Assembly (NCBI GenBank): GCA_016192065.1
Contig: JACPUX010000072.1
Location: 248,001 to 312,000 of the forward strand
Direction of reading: 5' to 3'
Origin: Betaproteobacteria bacterium
GTDB taxonomy: Bacteria > Pseudomonadota > Gammaproteobacteria > Burkholderiales > Casimicrobiaceae
DNA: 64,000 bases
This document shows, one piece after another, positions 40,446 through 49,211 of this stretch. The notes under the pieces were generated by a model. The model made no database searches and was not told the origin of the DNA. It saw only the letters and a program-made list of their open reading frames with translations. A program made the translations under genes and the position numbers. How positions within the stretch are numbered: position 1 is the first letter of the stretch; the number at the start of each line of letters is the position of its first letter.

Positions 40446-40733
40446 ATGACGCCAGGCCTCCAACCCAAAACCGCGGCTTCTGACGGCGGAACCGAGGCCG
40501 CCGATCCGCCCAGTGGCCCCGCGGACTTTCGGCGTCGCGCCGTCTGGCTCGTGGTGTGCCTGGTGGCTGGCGGTACCGTCGGTCTGATCGGCCAGACTCT
40601 GACCGGCAAAGACTTCTGGTACCTGGCGCTACCCGGCGCGGTTGCCTTGGGCTGGCTGTATTTCGGCCGGCCCGAGAACTGCTCCCGTTGCGCGAACGCG
40701 GAGCCCCGACCGGGTATGCCGTCGCGTTCCTGA
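40446..40733 (+). CDS. small membrane protein of unknown function
   Basis: 95 residues beginning at ATG ten bases after the dps stop. A polar Pro/Ala/Gly N-terminus is followed by two hydrophobic stretches (about 33-53 and 57-75) and a Cys pair in CSRCANAEP. I know no family. Close spacing suggests co-transcription with dps. The coding call rests on context and composition only. Confidence 0.5.
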   Translation: MTPGLQPKTAASDGGTEAADPPSGPADFRRRAVWLVVCLVAGGTVGLIGQTLTGKDFWYLALPGAVALGWLYFGRPENCSRCANAEPRPGMPSRS

Positions 40734-41462
40734 GCCCGCGACCAAGTCCTGAGGCAGCAACCTTGGCACCCGATTCGTGCGGCGCGAAAGTAGCCGCCAG
40801 GCTGTTGCATTTGCACCGCGTCGGCGAATCGGAACGGGCATCGTCGCCGATCACCTGGGAGTATAGCCATGACCCGGGGAATTCAGTGCCACGCGGCTTG
40901 GAGCAAGCGCCTCGAGGCATCGATTGCATCCTCGATGTCGCGGTGCAGAGCGGGCAGCGTGGGCTCCGCGGTGCCGCCGCCGGAGACTGTCTGCATCCTC
41001 AACCCATGGCTGCAACTCGATACATCTAGCCGTGGAATCATCGACTTCATCGCTTCCTGGGTGCTGGGCGCCGGGCAGATGGCGCCAGGCGATATTGCTG
41101 GCTGCGCCAAAGACTTGAATACGCTGGGCGGGACGAGTATTGCTTCTTGCTCAACCGCTACCTCCTGCGCGCACAGCGTGTCGGATGCTGGGCCGGCCGA
41201 AGCGGGTACCGTGCAAGACCCGAGGTCGCATCGCCACAGGCGAGGCCACTTGATCCTCCGCGAATAGTGCCCGAGCAATTGTCGCCACCCGGTATCGAGC
41301 ATACAATTAGACCCCCTGGGTAAGCTTGAACTAAAAGCCTGCGCGGGACTAGTACGCGGTCGCGAACATACCAATTATCAGGACCTGCCATGCGCACAGG
41401 CCTTCCGTGTCTTCCCCGCCCCCACCGCTGGCGACTTACGCACGGCAAGCCCCGGGATCGGC
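40734..41462. other. 729-bp stretch without a convincing gene
   Basis: Both strands contain open frames of 100-165 codons (for example 40869-41267 plus and 40883-41374 minus), but they overlap each other, lack ribosome sites and resemble nothing I know. The end, about 41300-41400, is less GC-rich and could hold the promoter of the histidine kinase gene. A decayed gene is possible. Confidence 0.4.
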
Positions 41463-43904
41463 ATGGAAGCTGAAAGCGCGCCACAAACCTATCCGAGAGA
41501 GCGCTCGCGGCGCGTGGCGCGCCGGGCGACCTTTGGATATCTGCTCGTCTTCGGGCTCTGGGTCTATCTCTCGGAATTCACTTTTCCCAACTATTTGGGC
41601 GCCTCGACCCAATTCCTGCCCGAGCGTCTGGTCGCCAACCTGGCCTTCATGACGCTGTCGGCAGCGGCACTGTACGTGGGCTTGCGCTTGCTGATCGAGA
41701 AACCCTGGTTACAGGCACAGCGGCCTGGACAACTTGGGCTCCCGGTCCCGAAGGCATTTACCCATCTTTTGCCGCTCGGTGTTTTCACCGCCCTGGCGCT
41801 GGGTGTGAGCGTGGCGGGTTACCTCCTGTTTCAGCAATTCGTGCGCGAGGTCAAACGCGAGCGCCACCAGGAACTCCACGCCGTGCTCGCGCTCAAGGTG
41901 CACGAAGTCCGCGCATGGCACCAGCAGCAAACTCAGACGCTGCGGGCGCTCATGCGCGACCACGACTTCGACGATCTGGTGGTGGGCTGGCTGGGTGATG
42001 AATACGCAGGCGATGTGTTGGAGAGACTGCGGCGAAGGTTGAATGCCGTTGCCGGCACCGGCGAAATCGACAGCGCATATTTGTTCGACGAAGACGGAAC
42101 GCTGCGCTTCATCTCCAATCCTCGGGCCAAGGGCCTTGGCGAACCGGTTGCAGCGGCGGTACGAGCGGCCATGCAGACCAAGGAACCGGCCCAGGTTCTG
42201 TTGCAAGCTGATGACCCCGAGGCAAACTACCGCCCGCGCCTGGGTTTCATTCAACCTCTGGATCCGCACCACGGCCAACTGTCTTCACCTGGAGCGCTAC
42301 TCTTTCGCGTCAATCCGGCGGCGACGCTGCTCCCCATGCTGGAAACCTGGCCCACAGCCAGCCGAACTGGCGTAACCGTGCTGATGCAGGAGTCGGAAAC
42401 CGGGCTCGTTCACCTCAGCCGACAGCGCCACGCACTTTCCACGGCCCCGCCCAGGGGTGGTGCAATCGACGCAGCGCAAAGTCTGGACCAGCAACTACTG
42501 GCAGGCAAGACCGGGCCGCTCGAAGGGCTGGACGATCTCGGCCAGCCGGTAATGGGTGCCGGTCTTAAACTCGCCGGCACGCCCTGGTATCTCCTCACCA
42601 CGGTGGACATCGCCGAGGTCGAGGAGCCGCTCGCCTCGCGCGCGTTCTTCACCGGTGCGCTGGCGCTGGCGTTCGTCTTCGGTGCCGGCCTGGTGGTTTG
42701 GCTCTGGTGGCAACGCCAGCGCGCCTGGATGACCGCCCGCGAGGTGGAGGAAATCAAGGTCGCTCAGGCGGCTTCGCGCGAAAGCGAACAGCGGTTCCGT
42801 GATCTCACGGAAATGTCCAGCGACTGGTACTGGGAGCAGGACGCGGAATTCCGCTTCACCCTGCTCTCCGAAGGACTGCGGCGGGTGGGTCTGCATCCAG
42901 AGACCTATCTGGGCAAGACCCGTTGGGACTCACCGGGAATCGATGGCTTGCGTTACAACGACTGGACAGCACATCAGCGCCTCGTCGAGGCGCACCTCCC
43001 CTTCGACAACTTCGAATATTGCCGGCGTACCAATAGCGGCGAACTGCTCTGGCAAACGCTGAGCGGACGGCCGGTTGTTGATGCCCAGGGACATTTCACG
43101 GGCTACCGCGGGGTCGGCCACGACATCACCGAGCGCAAGCGCGCCGAAGAGCAGTTGCGCCGCCTCAACGCCACCCTGGAGGAACGGGTGCAAGCACGCA
43201 CGCGCGACCTCGAAGCGGCCTTGGCCGAACTCGAGGCCTTCAGCTATTCGGTTTCCCACGACCTGCGCGCGCCGTTGCGGGCGATCGACGGTTTCAGCGC
43301 CGCCCTGGAACAACACTGTGGCCAGGGTCTCGACGCGGAGGCCCGTGGCTACCTCGCCCGCACCCGCGCCGCGGCGCAACGGATGGGCGTGCTTATCGAC
43401 GATCTCTTGGAGTTATCACGCGTCGGCCGCGCCGGAATCTCGCTTACCACCGTCAATCTCTCCGCCATCGCCACCGAGCTCGCGCGTGACATGGCCGCCA
43501 ACGAGCCCCGGCGGCGCGTTGATTGGGTGATCGAACCCGATCTCTATGCCGAGGCCGACCCGCGTCTGGTGCACCTGGTGCTGCAGAATCTGCTCGGCAA
43601 CGCCTGGAAATACACCTCCCGGCACGAAACCGCGCGCATCGAATTCGGTCGCGCCTACAACCGCGATCAAGAGACGGAATTCCTGGTCCGGGATGATGGC
43701 GCTGGATTCGATATGGCTCATGCCAAGCGCCTCTTTGGCGCCTTTCAGCGCCTGCATCGTCAGGACGATTTCCCCGGCACCGGCGTGGGCCTCGCGATCG
43801 TGCAGCGCATCGTTACCCGACACGGCGGGCAAGTGCGCGCCGAGGCCGCGGTGGAAACCGGCGCGACCTTCTACTTCACACTGCCCCCCTCCACACTGAG
43901 CTAA
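41463..43904 (+). CDS. membrane PAS-domain sensor histidine kinase
   Basis: 813 residues. Two or three N-terminal membrane spans (about 24-45, 60-80, 100-122) precede a periplasmic sensor region (125-395) and another span at about 398-420. A PAS domain (about 440-560, ending [19 protein letters not shown]) and a short coiled coil lead to the HisKA motif [17 protein letters not shown] and the ATPase domain ([34 protein letters not shown]). The layout resembles phytochrome-like and cache-type kinases. No response regulator is nearby, so it is an orphan kinase; the signal is unknown. Confidence 0.92.
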   Translation: MEAESAPQTYPRERSRRVARRATFGYLLVFGLWVYLSEFTFPNYLGASTQFLPERLVANLAFMTLSAAALYVGLRLLIEKPWLQAQRPGQLGLPVPKAFTHLLPLGVFTALALGVSVAGYLLFQQFVREVKRERHQELHAVLALKVHEVRAWHQQQTQTLRALMRDHDFDDLVVGWLGDEYAGDVLERLRRRLNAVAGTGEIDSAYLFDEDGTLRFISNPRAKGLGEPVAAAVRAAMQTKEPAQVLLQADDPEANYRPRLGFIQPLDPHHGQLSSPGALLFRVNPAATLLPMLETWPTASRTGVTVLMQESETGLVHLSRQRHALSTAPPRGGAIDAAQSLDQQLLAGKTGPLEGLDDLGQPVMGAGLKLAGTPWYLLTTVDIAEVEEPLASRAFFTGALALAFVFGAGLVVWLWWQRQRAWMTAREVEEIKVAQAASRESEQRFRDLTEMSSDWYWEQDAEFRFTLLSEGLRRVGLHPETYLGKTRWDSPGIDGLRYNDWTAHQRLVEAHLPFDNFEYCRRTNSGELLWQTLSGRPVVDAQGHFTGYRGVGHDITERKRAEEQLRRLNATLEERVQARTRDLEAALAELEAFSYSVSHDLRAPLRAIDGFSAALEQHCGQGLDAEARGYLARTRAAAQRMGVLIDDLLELSRVGRAGISLTTVNLSAIATELARDMAANEPRRRVDWVIEPDLYAEADPRLVHLVLQNLLGNAWKYTSRHETARIEFGRAYNRDQETEFLVRDDGAGFDMAHAKRLFGAFQRLHRQDDFPGTGVGLAIVQRIVTRHGGQVRAEAAVETGATFYFTLPPSTLS

Positions 43905-44126
43905 GCCCCCGCCCGGCCGCCCGAAGGGGGCGCCAGCCAATCTCCGGAGCGGGCGCAGCCCGCGAACCACACTCACCCCCTTCCTCGGGAAGGGGGCCGG
44001 GGGGAAGGCTCGTCCACCCCCCGCCCGGCCGCCCGAAGGGGGCGCCAGCCAATTCCCGGAGCGGGCGCAGCCCGCGAACCGCTCTCACCCTTCCCCCGGG
44101 AGGACGATAGAGGGAGGGCTCGTTCA
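43905..44126. repeat. two tandem GC-rich repeats between the kinase and peptidase genes
   Basis: GCCCGGCCGCCCGAAGGGGG starts at 43911 and 44023, a period of 112 bp. Each unit continues with CGCCAGCCAAT, CCGGAGCGGGCGCAGCCCGCGAACC and a CCCCCTTCC..GGAAGGGGG hairpin. It is the reverse complement of the array at 18.6 kb, with high identity. Here it is intergenic (308 bases between genes). Confidence 0.9.
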
Positions 44127-44212
44127 AGCCAGCGTCGAGGCGGCGAGTCGCTTCACAAAGGCGCACCGAACGCGTAGCCTTGCCCCTCTTTGTGGCACGG
44201 CGCGGGACGGCG

Positions 44213-46594
44213 ATGCTCGAATTCTTTCGTAATTGGCGCAAGCAGTGGGGCGCCGTCAGGGCGCAGTACGCATGCCAGGCACTGATCGCCCTGGCGCTGC
44301 TCCTTGCCGGACAACTGGCCGCGTTGGCGGCGGACCATCGCCCCGAGCCCCCCGCCACGCGTGCCGACCCGACCACGCTCAATCATTGGGGCGTTGATCT
44401 CACTGACCCCTACCAATGGCTTGAGCGGGTCCAGGCGCCCGAGGTCAAGGCCTGGTTCCAGGCCCAGAACAACTATGCCCGCGAGGTGTTATCCGGCATT
44501 CCCGGGCGCGCGCCTTTGCGCCAGCGCCTGTCCGAGCTCTATGACAACGCGCCGCAGCTCCACAGCATGCAGGCCGCGGGTGAGGCTTTGTTTTTTCTGC
44601 GCCGCGATCTGGGGCAAAGTCAGTACCGCTTGTACCTGCGCACGCGACTGGGCGCGGAACACTTGCTGGTTGATCCCAAAGCCTTCGACCGGGACGGCCA
44701 GCCCGCCGCCATCGACTACTACTACGCCTCGCCCAACGGCAGGCGCGTGGCCTTTGGGGTGTCCCCGGGCGGGTCGGAAGACAGCACGCTCCACGTGATT
44801 GAAGTCGCCACTGGGGCGCCTTTGGGAAAACCGATAGCGCGCGCGGAAGACGCCCGACCGGTCTGGCGCATGGACAGCGCGGCACTCTACTACACCCAGC
44901 TCGCCGCGCCGCGGCCGGGCGACTCGCCCGCGGCCCGCTACCGCAACGCTCGCGCATACGCGCGCGAGTTTCGGCTCGATCTGCCTGGTGGAACACGAGA
45001 TCTCGCGCTACTCGGGCGGGGCATGAACCGCGCGGTCGCGCTCGACCAGGACGATGTACCCAGCATCGTGGTATCGCCGATCTCGCCCTGGGCGGTCGGT
45101 TCCATACGCCAGGGCGTGCGTAACGAGCTAGTGCTCTATGTCGCAGCCGTTCCCACGCTGCGGGGACCGAACACGCCCTGGCGCAAGGTGATCGATATCG
45201 AGCACGGCGTTACCGCTTTTGATTTGCGTGGCGACTACCTCTACCTGCTGAGCCACGACCAGGCACCGCGCTTTCGCATCCTGCGCCTGCAGCTTTCCAG
45301 GCCCGGCACTGTGTCGCTGGCCGAGGCCGAAGAGGTGGTCCCGCACAGCGATCGGGTGATCACCGCCATGGCCATCGCCAAGGACTCGCTCTACGTCCGT
45401 CAGATCGAAGCCGGGTATGGGCGCCTGCTGCGCCTCCAGTTCAATGTCAAACCGCCGAAGGGCGCGCGTCGTGCCGCCGCAGCCCGCGCGCCCAAGTCTG
45501 TCAAAACCGCCAGGGGCAAGAAAGTTGCGAACGTAAAATCGCCGCTGGTGCGGAAAGTCGCTGGCGTGGCGCTGCGCCAGGACGTGGCGCTACCCTTCCA
45601 AGGTGCGGTGCAGGAATTGACCACCGACCCGCTGCAACGCGGCGCCTGGATCAAGTTGAGCGGCTGGACCGAAGCGCCGCGGGTGATCGAGATCGACGGT
45701 AAGACTGGCAAGACCACGAGCACCGATCTCTTGCCGCCAGGAACTGCCCCCGGGATGCGCGAAATTCAGGTTGCGCAAGTGCGAGCAACCAGTCACGACG
45801 GTGCGCAGGTGCCGGTTTCGATTCTGCACGCCAGGAACCTCAGCCCAGACGGTGCCGCGCCGACGCTGCTCGTCGCCTATGGCGCCTACGGCATCATCAT
45901 GGAACCCCGCTACAACCCGCTGCTGCTCGCCTGGCTGGAACGCGGCGGCGTGATCGCGGTGGCGCATGTGCGCGGCGGCGGCGAATTCGGCACCGACTGG
46001 CACATGGGCGGCTACCAGAAGACCAAGCCCAATTCCTGGAAAGACACCATCGCCGCCGCCGAGTACCTGATCGCCGAGCGTTACACCAACCCCCGGCGGC
46101 TGGCGGCGATGGGCGGCAGCGCCGGCGGCATCGTCATCGGTGGCCTGCTGGTCGAGCGTCCGGAGCTTTTCACGGCGCTAGTAAGCCTGGTCGGTGTCCA
46201 TGACTCGGTGGCGGCGGAGATCTCTGCCAACGGCCCACCAAATATTCCGGAGTTCGGCAGTGTCACCACTGAAGAAGGCTTCCACGGGTTGCTGGCTATG
46301 AGTTCCTACCACCGACTCACGGCCGGCAAGCACTATCCGGCGATGCTCCTTACCACCGGCATCAACGACCCCCGGGTCGACTCTTGGCAGCCTGGCAAAA
46401 TGGCCGCCCGTTTACAAGCCGTCAATCACGGCCAGCAAGGAAGCGGCAAGCCGGTATTGCTGCGGGTGGAATACGCTGGCGGCCACGGGCTGACCTCGAC
46501 CCGCGAGCAAGTCATCGACGAAGTCGCCGACCGCTACAGTTTTTTGTTCTGGCGCATGGGCGTGGCAGGATTCGGCCGCGCGCCAGGCCCGTGA
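44213..46594 (+). CDS. prolyl oligopeptidase family (S9A) serine peptidase, exported
   Basis: About 793 residues. A signal peptide (ALIALALLLAGQLAALAAD) precedes the propeller domain (DPYQWLE at its start) and the alpha/beta-hydrolase domain with nucleophile Ser in GGSAGGIVIGG, Asp in TTGINDPRVDSWQ, and His in YAGGHGLTS. It would cut short peptides after Pro or basic residues in the periplasm. Odd: about residues 413-452 are a Lys/Arg/Ala-rich insertion (ARRAAAARAPKSVKTARGKK) in the propeller. The ATG at 44213 is chosen over an upstream TTG because it leads into the signal peptide. Confidence 0.92.
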   Translation: MLEFFRNWRKQWGAVRAQYACQALIALALLLAGQLAALAADHRPEPPATRADPTTLNHWGVDLTDPYQWLERVQAPEVKAWFQAQNNYAREVLSGIPGRAPLRQRLSELYDNAPQLHSMQAAGEALFFLRRDLGQSQYRLYLRTRLGAEHLLVDPKAFDRDGQPAAIDYYYASPNGRRVAFGVSPGGSEDSTLHVIEVATGAPLGKPIARAEDARPVWRMDSAALYYTQLAAPRPGDSPAARYRNARAYAREFRLDLPGGTRDLALLGRGMNRAVALDQDDVPSIVVSPISPWAVGSIRQGVRNELVLYVAAVPTLRGPNTPWRKVIDIEHGVTAFDLRGDYLYLLSHDQAPRFRILRLQLSRPGTVSLAEAEEVVPHSDRVITAMAIAKDSLYVRQIEAGYGRLLRLQFNVKPPKGARRAAAARAPKSVKTARGKKVANVKSPLVRKVAGVALRQDVALPFQGAVQELTTDPLQRGAWIKLSGWTEAPRVIEIDGKTGKTTSTDLLPPGTAPGMREIQVAQVRATSHDGAQVPVSILHARNLSPDGAAPTLLVAYGAYGIIMEPRYNPLLLAWLERGGVIAVAHVRGGGEFGTDWHMGGYQKTKPNSWKDTIAAAEYLIAERYTNPRRLAAMGGSAGGIVIGGLLVERPELFTALVSLVGVHDSVAAEISANGPPNIPEFGSVTTEEGFHGLLAMSSYHRLTAGKHYPAMLLTTGINDPRVDSWQPGKMAARLQAVNHGQQGSGKPVLLRVEYAGGHGLTSTREQVIDEVADRYSFLFWRMGVAGFGRAPGP

Positions 46595-46610
46595 ACCGGA
46601 GTAACCCGCC

Positions 46611-47726
46611 ATGACAATCAAGAGAAACACCGCGCCGCAGGGTCGCATCCTCACCCTGGAACACCAATCCCGAGTCCTGCGCGACAACGCCCTGGGCGAC
46701 CCGCATGTTCGCAAGCTCCACGTGTGGCTGCCGCCGCAATATGACCTGGGCGCCTCGCGCGGGAGGGGCAGGCGCTTTCCGGTACTGTTCGATCTGGTCG
46801 GCTTCACCGGCTCTGGACCCGCGCACCTCAACTGGAAACCCTTCAGCGAGAACCTGCCGGAACGCGCCGCACGGCTCATCGAACAAGGCGCCATGGGGCC
46901 GGTGATCCTGGTCTTTCCGGACTGCTTCACCGCTCTGGGCGGCAACCAATACATCAACTCCACCGCCGTCGGGCGCTATGCCGATTACCTAACCAAGGAA
47001 CTCATTCCACTGGTGGACCGCGAGTTCCGCACCCTGGCGAGCCGCGAGCATCGCGGCTGTTTCGGCAAGTCCTCGGGGGGCTATGGCGCCATCATCCACG
47101 GCATGAAATACGCGGCACACTGGGGCGCCATCGCCAACCATTCGGGCGACGCCTATTTCGAGTTCGTCTATCAACACGACTGGCCCAACACCCTCAACGA
47201 GCTGGCGCGCTATCGCCAACCAGCGCGGCTTCCCGGCGGCTACCAAGCGCTCGCCGCGAGCCGCCTCGCCGAACTCGATCAGGGCCGCGACGACGGTCGG
47301 GTAAAGCGCTTCCTCGATGCGGTCTGGGCGAAAGAGAAACTCTCCACCGCTGAGGGCCACGCCATCATGAACGTATGCATGGCGGCCACCTACGATCCCG
47401 ACCCCAAGGCGCCGTTGGGCTTTCGCCTGCCCTTCAACCTTGAAACCGGCGAGCGGCTGGAGCCACGCTGGAAGCGCTGGCAGCGTCATGATCCAATCCA
47501 TCTCGTCGCGGAGCATGCCCTGGCGCTCAAGTCGCTCAAAGGCCTCTATATTGACTGCGGCTCGCGCGACCAATATCACATCCAGTACGGCACGCGCATC
47601 CTCTCCCGCCGCCTCGCCGCCGCCGGCGTGCGCCACCGCTATGAGGAATTCGACGACAACCATAGCGATATCGACTACCGCATGGATGTCAGTCTGCCGT
47701 TCTTGTACCGGGCTTTGAAGGGCTGA
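46611..47726 (+). CDS. esterase family (alpha/beta hydrolase, esterase D-like) protein
   Basis: 371 residues. The N-terminal half has RKLHVWLPPQYD and FPVLFDLVGFTG, and the nucleophile elbow is GKSSGGYGA, as in putative esterases of the Fes/EstD type. A candidate charge-relay Asp is in YIDCGSRDQYH and a His in DDNHSDIDYR. No signal peptide is seen, so it is probably cytoplasmic. It begins 16 bases after the S9 peptidase gene, so the two are likely one operon. The physiological ester is unknown. Confidence 0.86.
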   Translation: MTIKRNTAPQGRILTLEHQSRVLRDNALGDPHVRKLHVWLPPQYDLGASRGRGRRFPVLFDLVGFTGSGPAHLNWKPFSENLPERAARLIEQGAMGPVILVFPDCFTALGGNQYINSTAVGRYADYLTKELIPLVDREFRTLASREHRGCFGKSSGGYGAIIHGMKYAAHWGAIANHSGDAYFEFVYQHDWPNTLNELARYRQPARLPGGYQALAASRLAELDQGRDDGRVKRFLDAVWAKEKLSTAEGHAIMNVCMAATYDPDPKAPLGFRLPFNLETGERLEPRWKRWQRHDPIHLVAEHALALKSLKGLYIDCGSRDQYHIQYGTRILSRRLAAAGVRHRYEEFDDNHSDIDYRMDVSLPFLYRALKG

Positions 47727-47773
47727 TCTCGGGCGCAGCCTGGAGAAGCAGGCAAGCGTGCAGCTGCAAACAA

Positions 47774-47800
47774 CAAAGCCCGCGATCAGGGCGGGCTTTT
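47774..47800. terminator. rho-independent terminator after the esterase gene
   Basis: Stem AGCCCGC/GCGGGCT with a seven-base loop and a TTTT tail on the plus strand, 48 bases after the esterase stop. On the minus strand it also ends the tRNA transcript, though with a weaker T-run. Confidence 0.85.
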
Positions 47801-47839
47801 GCTTGCCGCGAACCGCGGTGGGCTGGGTTCGCGAAGAAT

Positions 47840-47916
47840 TGGTTGCGGGGGCAAGATTTGAACTTGCGACCTTCGGGTTATGAGCCCGACGAGCTGCCAG
47901 ACTGCTCCACCCCGCG
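47840..47916 (-). tRNA. initiator tRNA-fMet (CAU)
   Basis: 77 nucleotides including an encoded CCA. The transcript starts CGCGGGGTGGAGCAG, has anticodon CAU in a stem with three consecutive G-C pairs (GGG/CCC), a T arm GTTCAAATC, and an unpaired C1/A72. These are initiator-tRNA hallmarks, nearly identical to E. coli fMet. Confidence 0.97.
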
Positions 47917-47996
47917 TCAGAGAAGTCAATTATACGCGGCCCACACCTGGCTTGTCAAAGGCGAAAACGCCCTCGCCGCGCGGCGGCCGCTGCCGT

Positions 47997-49211
47997 TCAG
48001 ATCACGCGCCGCGTGGCGAGATCCGCGATCTCTTGCTCCGAATAATCCAGTTCCGCAAGCACCTCGCGGGTCTGCTCCCCGAGGCGCGGTGCCAAGCTGC
48101 GCAGGTCTCCTGGGGTGGAAGAGAGTTTGGGCACGAGGCCCGGCACTTTGAGCGGCGTGCCATCGCGCAAGGTGATGTGGCGGATCATCTCCCGCGCCGC
48201 ATATTGCGGGTCGCGCAGGATGTCGGCGACGCTGTAGATCTTTCCGCCGGGCACCTCGGCCGCCTGCAGGATGGCCACCGCTTCGTCCGCGGTCTTCCGC
48301 GCTGCCCAATCGGCGATGGCGGCATCGATTTCTTGCACCCTCGCTACTCGCCCGGCATTGTTGGCAAGCGCCGGGTCGGCGGCCAGGTCGTCGCGGCCTA
48401 TGGCCTGCATCAGGCGCTTGAAAATACTGTCGCCATTGCCCGCGACCACCACGTTCTGCCCGTCGCGCGTGGTGTAGGTGTTGGAGGGCACGATGCCGGC
48501 CAGCGCGGCGCCGGTGCGCTCGCGCACGTAGCCGGCGAGGTCGTACTCCGGCACCAGGCTTTCCATCATCGCGAACACGGCTTCGTAGAGCGCCACATCG
48601 ACCATCTGGCCCTCGCCACCCGCGACATCGCGGTGGCGCAGAGCCATCAGCGCGCCGATCACGCCGAACATCGCCGCTAGGGCATCGCCAATGGAAATGC
48701 CGATGCGCACCGGCGGGCGGTCGGGATGTCCGCTCACATAACGCATGCCCCCCATGGACTCGCCCACCGCGCCAAAACCCGGCTGATCGCGATAAGGACC
48801 AGTCTGGCCGAAGCCCGAAAGTCGCAGCATGACCAGGCGCGGGTTGAGCGCATGCAGGGCCTCCCAGCCCAGGCCCCACTTCTCCATGGTGCCGGGGCGG
48901 AAGTTCTCGATCAAAACGTCCGCCTCGCGGGCGAGGCGGCGAACGATTTCTTGCCCTTCGGCCTGGCGCAGATCGACGGTGATCGACTCCTTGTTGCGTG
49001 CCTGCACTTCCCACCAGAGCGAGTTGCCCTCGTGCAGGATGCGCCACTGGCGTAAGGGATCGCCCTGGCCCGGCGGCTCCACCTTGATCACCCGCGCACC
49101 GAATTCCGCCAGCAGCTTGCCGGCGAAGGGGCCGGCGATGAGCTGCCCCAGCTCGATGACTTTGAGCCCCGCGAGCGGGCCGAAACCCGGAACCGTCCTG
49201 GCTACACTCAT
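47997..49211 (-). CDS. CaiB/BaiF family CoA transferase
   Basis: 404 residues. Class III CoA transferase fold: LKVIELGQLIAGPFAGKLLAEFGARVIKVEPP at the start, ARNKESITVDLR, IENFRPGTMEKWGLG, and SGFGQTGPY. The residue expected to be the nucleophilic Asp appears as Gly147 in PGFGAVGESMGG, unlike the Asp147 of the sister gene at 55 kb; the nearby Glu151 may matter. Formyl-CoA or dicarboxylate substrates are possible but not shown. The ATG at 49211 overlaps the macroglobulin stop by ATGA. Confidence 0.9.
   Translation of the reverse strand: MSVARTVPGFGPLAGLKVIELGQLIAGPFAGKLLAEFGARVIKVEPPGQGDPLRQWRILHEGNSLWWEVQARNKESITVDLRQAEGQEIVRRLAREADVLIENFRPGTMEKWGLGWEALHALNPRLVMLRLSGFGQTGPYRDQPGFGAVGESMGGMRYVSGHPDRPPVRIGISIGDALAAMFGVIGALMALRHRDVAGGEGQMVDVALYEAVFAMMESLVPEYDLAGYVRERTGAALAGIVPSNTYTTRDGQNVVVAGNGDSIFKRLMQAIGRDDLAADPALANNAGRVARVQEIDAAIADWAARKTADEAVAILQAAEVPGGKIYSVADILRDPQYAAREMIRHITLRDGTPLKVPGLVPKLSSTPGDLRSLAPRLGEQTREVLAELDYSEQEIADLATRRVI

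Noticed and set aside
40883..41374. A 163-codon minus-strand gene
   Set aside because: It overlaps an equally long plus-strand frame, lacks a start context and shows no recognisable motif.
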